64,000 bases of DNA. Source: Actinernus sp. WN-2022. Taxonomy: Eukaryota; Cnidaria; Anthozoa; Actiniaria; Actinernidae. Under the pieces are notes generated by a model. That model saw only the letters and a list, made by a program, of their open reading frames with translations. It did not search any database and was not told where the DNA came from. The DNA lies in contig JAOWCC010000577.1 in the NCBI GenBank assembly GCA_030867875.1, forward strand, positions 157,968,344 through 158,032,343, given 5' to 3'. The position numbers and the translations under genes were made by a program. Each line of letters opens with the position of its first letter. The stretch's first letter is position 1. Positions 30,001 through 39,288 of the stretch are shown in pieces.

Positions 30001-33000
30001 AAATAAGTTATTTTCTTAAAATATGTAAAAACTATTTATGAAATTTAGAAATAAATCATGTATGTGTTGGTGTTGTAACTCAAATTTTGAATGAGGAAGG
30101 GTAACACTGTAAGTGTTGATTGAAAGAATGTAATAGTTGATTCAGTTTAATATGTGGGTGTGATAATGTATTTGGGAAAGGAAAATCATGATGGCTATGG
30201 AGGTTAATGACATTAACAATCAGATACATGTGCAAAACATGACATAAAATAACTAATTGACTAATGTTTATTAACAATACTAAGAATCTCTTCTCACGCG
30301 TACATTGCATGTTCATGTTAATTCAAATCACAAGGGTTTTTAATTTTTTAAAGTTAAATTTTTGACAAAATAATATTTAGTAGCTATCAAAATACTAATA
30401 TTATAATAAATTACATATTTATGTATGTTGTATCTGAACCTTAAATTCAGAAAGAGTTTACAATCAGAGCATCCCTGAGCTTTCGGTTATAGCAGACTTC
30501 CTAGCCATTTTAAAAGGGTCTGCCTAATACAGAATGCACACTTGGCATTTTAAAACTTATGTTTAAAATTTTTGATTTTAAATGAACATGCACGATCATA
30601 AGCAGAGATTCTTAGCATCAATATCATTATAATAGAACTATTATTAATTAATTATTTCTTTACTAATACACACCGATTGTTATTATTGTTGTTTTTATTA
30701 TAAAATGGAAGCCATTGGAAACTAGAAACATGTTCTTCATTCCAACATACTTCCCCCTTATTGCTTTCCTTTCCCAAATTAATTGTGCTTATTATACAGA
30801 CTGGACTATCTCATTCATTCACTGGGCACCTAACCCTTCCCCCTCCTTCCTCAATATTATCCAATAAAAAGCTGACCCTATTCCTGCCTTGATGATTCAT
30901 TAGGTACTGCATTAGCAATTCAAACATATACACATGATTCATCTCTGAAATAAGTTCACATAAAATAATATATACACTATAAGCACTTAACAAAGACACA
31001 ATTCACAGTTAACCTTTAAAATCATTTCACATAATTCATACAAATTTCATTTAAAAAATCAACTGAGTTAAGAACATGTTCACTTATTATTATTGGCATG
31101 TTTCTTAGATTAGCTCTTCACATAATTTCAGAAAATAATCTTCACTTAATGTTCACACACTTCATAAAATAAGTATACTACAGGTGTACAGAAAATGGAC
31201 ACATACAGGAAATGGTCACTATAATTATCAGGGGTTTCAAAATAACCTGGCTACAGCCAGTGCTCCAGCACTAGCATGCATCTACATTGCACTTATATTA
31301 GCCTGAAATAGCTGTATATACATGTATAGCCAGCTATACACATACTATATTTGTATTTTAACATACATTTATTACTGAAGGCATATTCACATAGCTCTAC
31401 TTTCAAAGTCCAAGCCAGCTACACTGAAAATTAATGAACCTCTGCATTAATTATGCTAATAATGTAGTTTCTGTGTAACTTCAAAAAAAGGCTCATGAAA
31501 GAGGGAGCTACCAAGTTTTTCAAAGAAATTAACAATGAATATTATTATATGTAATTGCTTATGGATTCCTGTACAAATATTATGTATTAGTAACCATTAG
31601 GCAAATGAAAAAAAGAGAGATATGACATGTACATACACACAGTTTCAACTGTTTTAAGGCTTAACTTTTGTGGAAAGTTATTGCATTCTGTGTTATGTCA
31701 CCAGTTGGTTGGATATAAACTCAGCAAGATAGTAGAGAATTTTGCTGAATGTTAAAAACATTAAACCAAAAACATTTTAAAAATATTTGTAGTACTCCTT
31801 CCTCTGTTGTACCATGTTACAATTATAAACAGGTTTTAACAATTAACAGTCAAAGTGTACATGAAAAATGTAGATTTGTTCTCATACATGCATGTGCATG
31901 TAGTTTGCTATGGAGGCTATTTATATCTCTTTCAATTATCCTACACATGTATTTGTCTCACTTTGCTTGTGCTTGGGGAGAATAGAGTGAAGATCAAGAG
32001 AAGTGATGGTACATGTACTTGAAGAGTCTCCATTTCTCAAGTAGTCTAACACAAGCAAACATGCTCCTTTGCAGTTTAGTCCAGATATTCAAAAACATCA
32101 AGTAAACACTGAGGGAGCTGGGAAGGGAAAGGTATACAATTGCAGGCTTCCTTTTTCCTGGGAAAACAACAAGAAATACTGTTTCGTGTACATGTAAAGC
32201 AAACACAAAGTCCACATGCAGGCTCTTGATTTCATACACTAACCACCATCACCTCCCTTTATACAGAACCGCACAAAAGTCCCACACAACATAATTACTG
32301 TCAAACGCTTCTAACATGAACAAAACTAAATGAACACAAAACTATTTTGCCAAAGGCATTCGATTACAACTATGTTTTATTGTTGGCTTTCTGAAAACAG
32401 AACAATTATAAAAAATGTTTTTACATGTATATACTATTACAAATACAACACTTCATTTTAAAACAAAATGAAAATTCGTTTTCTTTACATTGGTAAATCA
32501 GTCAACTAATTCGTCAAAATGCCGATGTAATACCATAATAACCAAATCAAGTGAAATATTGTATAATTTCCTGATAATAGCTCTGTAGATTTACTTACAG
32601 TCTTTGGTAATGATCGTCGTTCCAGGATTTCTACTGCTGTAGACAGTCTAGTCACTACTGTAACTTCAAATGCTTCGTTTGAAAAATGGTATGAAAATCT
32701 CGAATATGGTATTTTATATGTTGAAAACCATCACCTCCTTAGTTCTCTATCGAAGTATGAACCTTATATATTCACAAGTTTTCTTATTTTTGGCATTTTT
32801 CCAGTCGCATATGAACAGTTCGAAATGACTCGCTCTCCTTGAAAACAGAGTCGACCAAGCAATTGTAGCGTTCTTCCTGTGAACTGGATTATCTGTTATT
32901 TGGGCTCGAAGAAGTCACTGAAGCATATCAGTCCATGGTGTGAAGTAATAAAGCAATCGTGGTATTTCTTGAGCTGTGAGCGGTCCCTGAAAAAGAGCTA

Positions 33001-34247
33001 CGATTCCCTCCCGCTCGGCGGCCATCTTGATTCACTTTTAACGAAGTGGCTAGTGCGCATGCGCTCCGTTTTTCCGCTCTGTCTGTTGATACTATTAAAA
33101 CACTGCCCAGTCTAGAGTCTGCAGTTTCAAGATGGCATCTGTTTTTGGAGTAAACATGAGCGTGAGCGACTTTGAAGTAGCAGTTAAAAGCAGCTGTGTC
33201 AAACTCGAGGAAAGCAACATCACCCTCGAAGAAGGAAATTAATTTTATTTTTCCCACGCCTTCTCTTGCCGTTAACAATAGGAAATCTACAATGTTTACC
33301 GTCTCGTTTTTCTCAACCAATGGAAATCCAGATACAGTAGCGCATGCTCAACAGAAAACCGTTTGTATCGTGGCAGAGGTTCTTTTCTCCCTCGTTAGTG
33401 GAGAGAGGTTAAGAGAAAAGAACCTGCTAGCAGGGTTTTCACATGGTATTTCTCTTCTCTCTCCAGGTGTCATTTTTGTAGTTGTCTTTAAAATGAATGT
33501 CAAGGTTCAATTCAATTGACAGTGTCCGTTTAATAGTATAGATACTAGATAAATTTGTAATTAAGTACAGTCGTGTAAATACTGGTTTTCCAAGGACAAG
33601 TGCAAAAATACAATTTACAATGATAATATATATGTTACAAATTACTGAATATGAAGAGGTGAGCACAAGAAAGAGTTAAGTGGTGACTTTATCTTCTTTG
33701 TTTTGTAAGGGAGAATTGAGAACTTGATCTGTTGTCACTTAACTCTTTCTTGCACTCACCCCTTCATACATGTATGTTAAATAGAGTTTCTTTTCCATAA
33801 CCTTTTCTCATTTTTGTGGGTTTTGCAGGTGTACCAATCTGTTCTAGTTATTGTAATGCCTGGTTTGATGCTTGCAAAAGTGATCACATCTGTGTTGACG
33901 ATGTCCTTACTGGCTTCGATTTTTCTGCCCATGGTGCTAATAGTTGTCCAGCTAACAGCTCATGCACCACCTATGCTGACAGGTTCAAGAATGGGGCAGG
34001 TCTGTGCAACAAAATGTGGAACACCTCATATGTATTCACGGTTGAAAATGCTGACAAATCTAACTGCATGGTGATGACTTTCAATGGAACAAACCCTAAT
34101 TCCAGAGTGCCAAAGCCAACACCCAAACCAACAGCACCTGGGCCAACAGCACCTGGGCCAACAGCCGGTACAAAGGGTAACCATGCAGCATGTGCAATGG
34201 TTTTGCCAGCCCTGATGGTAGCCTTATACATGTATGTCCTTGCTTAG
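24005..34247 (+). CDS. Folate-receptor-family GPI-anchored protein, copy 1 (3 exons, 265 aa)
   Basis: Exons 24005-24313, 26246-26315 and 33829-34247 join in phase (0, then 1) with GT-AG introns. Exon 1 starts at the ATG that opens a hydrophobic signal peptide (KRVVLLVSFVVLLNAPLTAG). It then has the family pattern GKCIKGQYHKDIPG, TCKPYESNACCTANFT and the NHTW..C motif. Exon 2 gives ECFYQCSPNVYEW. Exon 3 gives VPICSSYCNAWFDACKSDHI, FKNGAGLCNKMWNTSYVF, a P/T-rich stem (PKPTPKPTAPGP) and a hydrophobic tail (ACAMVLPALMVALYMYVLA) expected to direct GPI attachment. Cysteine spacing and length match folate and riboflavin-binding receptors (~250 aa), which carry vitamins at the cell surface or in egg stores. 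About six N-glycosylation sequons. The ligand is unknown: the Trp-rich binding segment of vertebrate receptors is replaced by VDDVLTGFDFSAHG. Confidence 0.9.
24775..25170. mobile_element. MITE with ~125 bp inverted arms, intron 1 (copy 1)
   Basis: The left arm AATAGACCAATCCAAGGTAA and onward, with CATCTTGTAGGGGGTGCAAA, is inverted relative to the right arm ending CCTTGGTCTATT. Both contain TGTTTGTATGGGAATC and the AAATAATTTTTGTAAAATC stretch. No ORF; target duplication not clear. Confidence 0.82.
25393..26215 (+). pseudogene. Non-LTR retrotransposon (jockey/CR1-type) relic, internally deleted (copy 1)
   Basis: The ORF 25393-25920 joins two parts of a LINE ORF2. The first is the linker after the endonuclease (RFERDRLKASAIKTNNSADW, KQTRNKLNNDIRNAKANYF). 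The second is the C-terminal tail (LQKLQNRAARIITGLPFDTK, LNWDRLYIRRIKQKAIMIYK). The whole reverse-transcriptase domain between them is gone, but the junction is in frame. After the stop the tail continues in another frame (GAKLWNELPEDVRQSTSLNN) up to a TAA near 26074, followed by an AT-rich 3' end with TAAATAAAG. It sits in intron 1 of the folate-receptor-like gene, same strand. Confidence 0.85.
26389..26969. mobile_element. TTAA-flanked MITE, ~200 bp inverted arms, intron 2 (copy 1)
   Basis: Left end AGTGCCTACATGTATAACCC; right end (reverse complement) AGGGCCTAGTATGTAAAAAC. The arms share CATGTAAATTTGACCTG, ACCATGTAAGTAAAA and GAAAGTTTTGG. TTAA flanks both sides (26385-26388, 26970-26973). 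The terminus matches the AGTGCC ends at 15815 and 39846. Confidence 0.82.
26974..27556. mobile_element. Second TTAA-bounded inverted-repeat element, directly adjacent (copy 1)
   Basis: It shares the TTAA at 26970-26973 with its neighbour and ends at TTAA 27557-27560. The left end CCATTTTTCCTACTGGGCAT is only loosely complementary to the right end (reverse complement CCCTTTCCCCCCTGCTTTTA). Internal inverted parts are clearer: CAATTACCCTATATCATTTTGACGTCA against TGACGTCATAATGATATAGG. Confidence 0.6.
27754..28137. mobile_element. Tc1/mariner-type MITE (copy 1)
   Basis: The ends CAGTCGAAGCTCTC and GAGAGCTTCGACTG are perfect inverted repeats flanked by TA on both sides (27752-27753, 28138-28139), the Tc1/mariner signature. 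The interior repeats GGTCGCTTATGAGA and GAGCTTTTA words. 384 bp, no transposase. Confidence 0.85.
28242..33433. mobile_element. 5.2 kb element with ~1 kb inverted arms in intron 2 (copy 1)
   Basis: The left arm 28242-29272 and the right arm 32260-33433 are inverted copies. Both outer ends read CTGCTAGCAG followed by GGTTCTTTTCTCTT, then a short self-complementary stretch ending GAACCTCTGCCACGAT. The arms then differ for 120-290 bp before resuming at the GCGCATGCGC block and matching to TTATGTTGTGTGGGA. The 3 kb middle (29273-32259) is AT-rich with no convincing ORF; a TATAGCGCTAGCTCC...GAGCGCTTTACAA repeat lies near 29645-29690. No transposase, so the superfamily is unassigned. Confidence 0.8.
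28461..28470. promoter_or_regulatory. NRF1-like palindrome GCGCATGCGC (copy 1, left arm)
   Basis: A perfect match to the core of the NRF1 consensus, 40 bp from a YY1-like AAGATGGCCGCC (28497-28508). Mirrored at 33055-33064 in the other arm; copy 2 at 53624-53633 and 58218-58227. Promoter function is inferred from motifs only. Confidence 0.45.
33652..33766. mobile_element. Palindromic MITE (hairpin), copy 2 of the family
   Basis: Arms TGAAGAGGTGAGCACAAGAA and TTCTTGCACTCACCCCTTCA (outer ends), with the shared core TCTTTGTTTTGTAAGGGAGA, the same core as the element at 15177. It ends 62 bp before exon 3 of the folate-receptor-like gene. Duplicate at 58815-58929. Confidence 0.8.
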
Positions 34248-34739
34248 GGCTAGAGGATTTTTAACTTTGGTGGTAGTAATTAAGATAAATCTGTATTCAA
34301 TATAGCTATCCCACTTTACATGTAGACTAGTAATATCTGAAAGATAGGTGAATGCTCGGACCAAAAGAGGCGGGCTGTCGGACATTGGGGGAAGGAATGG
34401 CAAACTTTTATTCACACGATATTATTTCTAAGGCTTTGCAGCAATTTTTGTTTGGTGACCCTTTCAAGGGCTTGTAAGAAACTTTTTCGTGTAGGATGTT
34501 TTTTTTTTATGGGAAGAGTATTGTGGGTGTACATTAACTAAGTTATATAGTTTGCATAGTAAGGTCAAGTTATGTTTTTCAACATGGTTGATTTTTGCAC
34601 CTTGCGCTTGCTATGCAGACAAGAGTCTGTACTATTCAAAAACTGTTATATAAACGAATTGTCATTTTTACATAAAGTAGTATTACACACAATTTAGAAA
34701 AAAAACATTTATTAACCGATTATGTGGAAACCCGCCTTT

Positions 34740-35010
34740 AGGTATCTCTTAATCTTTGTAGGGCTGTCGTTGGTGCTCTCTTGCCGTAAGGCATGTCTCT
34801 TTATATTTCTTGATAACATCAAGAAAAAGTTATAACCTGTAACGTATAGTGAAATGCCATCAAATGTTCCTTTGTTGGCTATATGAGTTTGTTTAATTGT
34901 TGACTGAAATTATCTTCTGGTTTGGTGCAATGATTCACTGGCGTAGATTGCACTGCTGACAGTGGAGCAAGTTGCTGTCTTAAAATGTCTTAATTGATAA
35001 AATTATTAAA
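34740..35010 (-). pseudogene. Degraded second RPA-like fragment (copy 1)
   Basis: Pieces resemble the intact RPA-like ORF downstream: CACTGGCGTAGATTGCACTG / GACAGTGGAGCAAGTTGC near 34937 parallels CTCTGGCGTAGGTCGCAGTG near 35363, and CTTGCCGTAAGGCATGT near 34781 parallels CTTGCCTTAAGGCATGT near 35980. Stops and deletions rule out coding. Copy 2 at 59888-60158. 34248-34740 holds only the 3' flank of the receptor gene. Confidence 0.6.
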
Positions 35011-35124
35011 CTTATAAACTGTAACGTATATAAACTGTAACGTATATAAACTCCAACGCATATTGAAATGTCATAAAATATTCCTTTGTTGACTATATGA
35101 GTGTTGCTTTCATAGGTGGTTTCT

Positions 35125-36113
35125 TCATTTGTTAACCGAAATTATCTTTGAGTTGGAGATGTTGTATGTCATATTTACAGCTTGTGATGTGAGTAGCGCC
35201 TCTTCTATGCAGGTTTCAGTCGATGTTGTACTCAAGTGCACATCATTTAGTTTTAATATGGCTCTCAATTCGGCATCAAATGTGGTGACATAGAACTTCT
35301 TGCCATCTTCTTTATTTTCGACATAAAGCCTACTGTACCACTTCTGGTTGGATGCAGTAATTCTCTGGCGTAGGTCGCAGTGCTGGCAGTGGAGCAAGTT
35401 GCCACGTTGGGTAGCTTTTTTGGAACAAGAAGAGCAGCTGTTGTATTTGCTCAACGACTTTATCCCCAAGATGGTGAAGTCAGCTGTGTTTGAAGACATT
35501 GCTAGGGGGGATACCTTGATTTCGGCCAGCATCGAGAAGGGTGTAGCAGGTTGCATTTCAAAGCCATTGGGTGGGTTAGCTAGAAACATTTCGTTTGTTT
35601 CAGTGTCCTTCTTCAATTGCATGTTTGTAAACTGATATGTGTTGCCTTGATCTAAATCGTCAAAGTCGCCATAGAAATACGCAGTAATGGAATCCGTGTC
35701 ATCAACCAATGTGGCCAACCTCTTCATCTTTGCCCCTGTTGTAAAAATTTGCTTGCGCGGCGCTCCTAGGTGATGTATGCAAGCTTTGAAGGAGACAAAC
35801 TGGTAAATATGTAGTGTCTTGAGTTTCTCGATGGTTGACATTTGGGACGTTTCAAATGCTTGAAAAGATGGGTCTTCATTTGTGATATGTACTTGTGTGC
35901 CGTTATTGATAACAATATTGTCATACTGTGTATTGAAGTCATATCTCTGGATCTTTATTGGGCTCTTGTTCGTGGCCGCTTGCCTTAAGGCATGTGCTTT
36001 TGTTGGCGAAAAGCATATAGCTTTTACGGATTTTGTTGCTGATGTTTGAATTTGGCAGGTTGAAAATTTTGGGCCTGCTGAGAATTCATGTATATAACCA
36101 AGTAATGGCTCAC
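35125..36113 (-). CDS. RPA1-like single-strand DNA-binding protein of a Helitron (copy 1)
   Basis: About 328 codons after a good acceptor (TTTTGTTTTCAG before 36113); no in-frame ATG near the start, so this is probably the last exon of a spliced gene. It has two OB-fold-like stretches (IYQFVSFKACIHHLGAPRKQ; TDSITAYFYGDFDDLDQGN) and a C4 zinc ribbon CSSCSKKATQRGNLLHCQHC, as in the C-terminal ssDNA-binding domain of RPA70. RPA-like proteins of this type are carried by animal and plant Helitrons, and the OTU-DUF6570 ORF of a Helitron lies 280 bp upstream on the same strand. The ORF is intact, unlike its neighbour. Host RPA70 is excluded by length and context. Confidence 0.75.
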
Positions 36114-36392
36114 CTGAAAACAAAAATAGGAGAAAACATTTAATATTATGCCATCAACTGAGTTGTACTGGAATTGTACTGGAATTATTCTGGAGTTGTA
36201 CTGGAATGTTTTGGGTATCAACAAATGAGTACATTGTGTAACTTGTTTGAGAATAGCAATACAAAGTATTCAGATATTAATTGTTTTTATTTATTATACC
36301 TAGATTCATTTATTATTCTTATGCTAGTAATATCCATAAAGCTATACAGATAAAAAGTAGAAACCAAGGAAGCCAAGTTTGCTGACATCAAT

Positions 36393-38143
36393 TTATTTGA
36401 AGCATAAGGGAATACCATTGTCTGGTAAACAGTTCAAGGCATTATTATCAATAATCACATCCGAATAATGTGGATTATTTTGTATAAGCCAAAGCAAAGC
36501 ATTGTACACATTCTGTTTCCTAACTTTAACATCTTTAAAAGTGTTGTCTTTGCCTTTGACTTTTACAATTATTACAGGAATATCCTTAGGATATCTAGGC
36601 AATCTGGTTGCAACTTCTTGTACATTCTGGGGTAAGTTTATACAATGGCCAGAATAACCTCTTTGACCACCTGGTTTTATATAAATTCGCATAATTGGCA
36701 GTGCGCGAGCAATCAACATTTCCTCAGTTTGAGTTAACCCTTGTAATTGTTGTGGAACCTGGCTAGGAATCATGAAATTGTCAGCAGAAAATGCTTTAGG
36801 GCTATGCTTATCTCTTTGACAGCGTGAGCAATTATAGGATTTAGTTGACTTTATTGTTCCTTTTAAGGGCCATACTTCTTTGCAAATCACACATTGATTC
36901 ATTGAGTATTTTAGAGAGTGGTGAAACGTTTCCATGTTTGATTTTGCCCAAGGCTGTTCATGCAATGGACCATCAATAGGAACATCAAATTTTTTTAAAT
37001 AATTTTGTTGCTCATCACATTGAGAGTGACTCATTGGTGGATTTCCAATATTTCCATTGTTTACTGCTATACCAGAGACATTTTTTGGCTGCATTTCTTG
37101 TAATTTGGGGTTTTTCTTTGCACTAACTGGTAAGGAATCAATAGTTTCTTGACAGTTCTCTAATTCAGGGTTTACAGTTCTACCCACTGGGATGGGATCA
37201 TTAGTCTGTTCATTGCTCTCGATATTTTGTTTATGTTTTGTCATTTTTTTTAGCTTATATTGCTCTCGTCTCATTTCATTTCTCTTTGCTCTAGCTTCTG
37301 GGGTCTCACAAGACCTTTTCATTCTTGTGTATTCCCGCTGTTTAGCAAGTCTCTCTGCTCTGGCTTCATGTAATTCAGGGTTTATATTTGCACTAACTGG
37401 TAAGGAATCAATAGTTTCTTGACAGTCCTCTAATTCAGGGTTTACAGTTCTACCCACTGGGATGGGATCATTAGTCTGTTCATTGCTCTGGATATTTTGT
37501 TTATGTTTTGTCATTTTGTTTAGCTTATATTGCTCTCGTCTCATTTCATTTCTCTTTGCTCTAGCTTCTGGGGTCTCACAAGACCTTTTCACTCTTGTGT
37601 ATTCCCGCTGTTTAGCAAGTTTATCTGCTCTGGCTTCATGGGTGTCACACTGTTTTCTAGCTTTCTTATTATGGTTATTTCTTAAAAGTATCATTTCCCT
37701 AGCATCATTGCTTTCTAATAGCTTTCTTTTTAAATTTTGAAAATATAAATTTGTTCTTGGAAAACTGTTCTGATGTATAGCTGAGACATAATGTAACCAT
37801 TTATGTATCCTAAAAAAAAGACAGTTCTTTCCAAATTTGGAGTCACAAAAGAAGGAGTTATAACTTTTGCTGGTGAACCATCAACAGAGTCAGTTATGTG
37901 AATGAAACAATTCAATGCATTAGATACAGCTTGTATAATTAGATTATCACACCATGTCTGTGGTTGAGACATTTCAGTAATGTAACTTTGCCAGCAGTCA
38001 CCTGAGAAACTTTCAACATAGAGTTCTGGATGGTTAAGTAAATGATTAATACCAGCCATCCGAATTTCATGATAGCTTTCTGGTTGCCCAAACATCTGAT
38101 GTGAACAGGCTCTAAAAAAAACACGAGCCATCACCACCAACAT
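36393..38143 (-). pseudogene. Helitron OTU-DUF6570 ORF, frameshifted (copy 1)
   Basis: Two ORFs (37730-38143 and 36393-37694) correspond to the single ORF 61541-63292 of copy 2. They are split by loss of one C near 37796 (GTAACCATTT against GTAACCCATTT), exactly before the codon for the OTU histidine (INGLHYVS in copy 2 becomes INGYIMSQ here). The C-terminal part is unchanged. The Rep and helicase domains of a full Helitron are missing, so this copy cannot be autonomous. Confidence 0.8.
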
Positions 38144-38321
38144 CTAGTGGGAATAAACCAAGAGTTGCCAACTTTCGAACTAAAATATTCCATGGTGAAA
38201 CACATATATTACTAGTATACATGCCTCCTTTTAATTCAATAAGTTTGGATGCTAAAGAATCCTTATTCAACTTAGGAAATGCAAATGCAGAGACATTTCT
38301 TCCATACAAAACTTGGCTAGA

Positions 38322-38762
38322 GTAGAGAATACCCGTCCACAATGAACTTGTATATTTTCACTGCTACCGCAGTCCGTCAGATAAACACAGGAAGCCCAAA
38401 GTTGACCATAAGGCTTTGCGATCACTACGGGACTGCGGACTGCGGTAGCACTTAAATATATAACTTTGTCGTTCTCAAAAGATTGTAGGATTCAAAGTTG
38501 ACCATAAGGGGTTAGGGTAAGGTTAGGGTTAGGGTTAGGTTAGTTGACCATAAGGCTTTGCGATCACTACGGGACTGCGGTAGCACTTAAATATATAACT
38601 TTGTCGTTCTCAAAAGATTGTAGGATTCAAAGTTAATTCAAATATACAATTCGTTCTCAAATGTTATAGGATTCATAGTTAACCATAAGGCTTTGAGATC
38701 ACTGCGGGACTGCGGTACATTTAATTTTATTAAACTCCAAAAAATGGACGGGGATTCTCTAC
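38322..38762. repeat. Inverted-repeat-bounded minisatellite with TTAGGG tract, likely Helentron 5' region (copy 1)
   Basis: Short inverted repeats GTAGAGAATACCCGTCCA (38322-38339) and TGGACGGGGATTCTCTAC (38745-38762) bound three ~135-142 bp units. The units begin GTTGACCATAAGGCTTTGCG at 38401 and 38543, with a diverged one at 38678. Between the first two lies a telomere-like stretch (GGGTTAGGGTAAGGTTAGGG and onward, 38509-38543). Minisatellites plus short inverted repeats near the 5' end are described for Helentron-type elements; assigning them here is inference. Copy 2 at 63471-63911. Confidence 0.6.
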
Positions 38763-39288
38763 TCGCTCCCAAAACTTTACCCTTCTCACTATACTTTCTT
38801 TGTAAATAAAAAGGCTTTAATTTTCTGTTCCAACAGAAATATTTGCTAAAAAAACTGTCTTTATGCTTGTTTAGAAGCACAAAATACATCTTGTAATTAT
38901 TGGCAAATCTGTAAATCTGTGATGAATAAGGGAAATTTTTTTTAATGAAACTTTTTAATTTCTTTCGTGCATGTCTCTTTTTAAAAATATGCATTAATTT
39001 TTTGGCAGGAAATCTCGAGGGTTCGCGCTCTCTCTTGAAGTGTAGTTTTGTCTGTTGCTTGTCAATGAGTTTTCTAACAGAACTTCTGTACAAGCTTACA
39101 TCTTTTTTAATGATATGATTAAAATTATCATCTTTAAACGAAACAGCATCGTCTTCAAAACATAAAGGCATGTCTGCTGTAGTAATCTCAGCTTTCAAAG
39201 TGCAGTTGTCAAACACATCGGTGCAAAACTCAGCTGAAGCCGAAGGTACGGCATCCTCAGTGGCAATTTCTACGTGTTTTGTAGCCAT
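38638..39288 (-). CDS. Hypothetical basic protein upstream of the Helitron ORF (217 aa)
   Basis: ATG at 39288 (MATKHVEIATEDAVPSASAE). An acidic N-terminal half is followed by a very basic segment (PAKKLMHIFKKRHARKKLKS) and an aromatic-rich stretch (SQIYRFANNYKMYFVLLN). I recognise no family. The frame runs into the inverted repeat at 38745-38762, so its last ~35 residues may be fortuitous. A possible donor (AAGGGTAAAG near 38780) would make it a first exon of the Helitron gene on the same strand. The open frame extends upstream to 39753 without other support. Only the right-hand part is duplicated within the window. Confidence 0.4.
   Translation of the reverse strand: MATKHVEIATEDAVPSASAEFCTDVFDNCTLKAEITTADMPLCFEDDAVSFKDDNFNHIIKKDVSLYRSSVRKLIDKQQTKLHFKREREPSRFPAKKLMHIFKKRHARKKLKSFIKKNFPYSSQIYRFANNYKMYFVLLNKHKDSFFSKYFCWNRKLKPFYLQRKYSEKGKVLGASRESPSIFWSLIKLNVPQSRSDLKALWLTMNPITFENELYI

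Larger units (their letters stand above)
21644..38851 (+). repeat. Duplicated block, copy 1 (17.2 kb)
   Basis: Matches 46807-64000 base for base over everything compared, offset +25163 up to the folate-receptor-like exon 3, +25148 after a 15 bp deletion in copy 2, and +25149 after a 1 bp insertion in copy 2. The only substitution found is at 35821 (g, against t at 60969), silent in the RPA-like ORF. The left edge coincides with the gap. The right edge is not reached, because copy 2 runs off the window end. Confidence 0.97.

Noticed and set aside
33816..34247. 143-codon single-exon gene at exon 3
   Set aside because: A clear AG acceptor at 33828 and phase match to exons 1-2 show it is the last exon of the receptor gene.
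37192..37740. Plus-strand ORFs beginning MGSLVCSLL, 270 bp apart
   Set aside because: Antisense shadows of the Helitron protein's tandem duplication.
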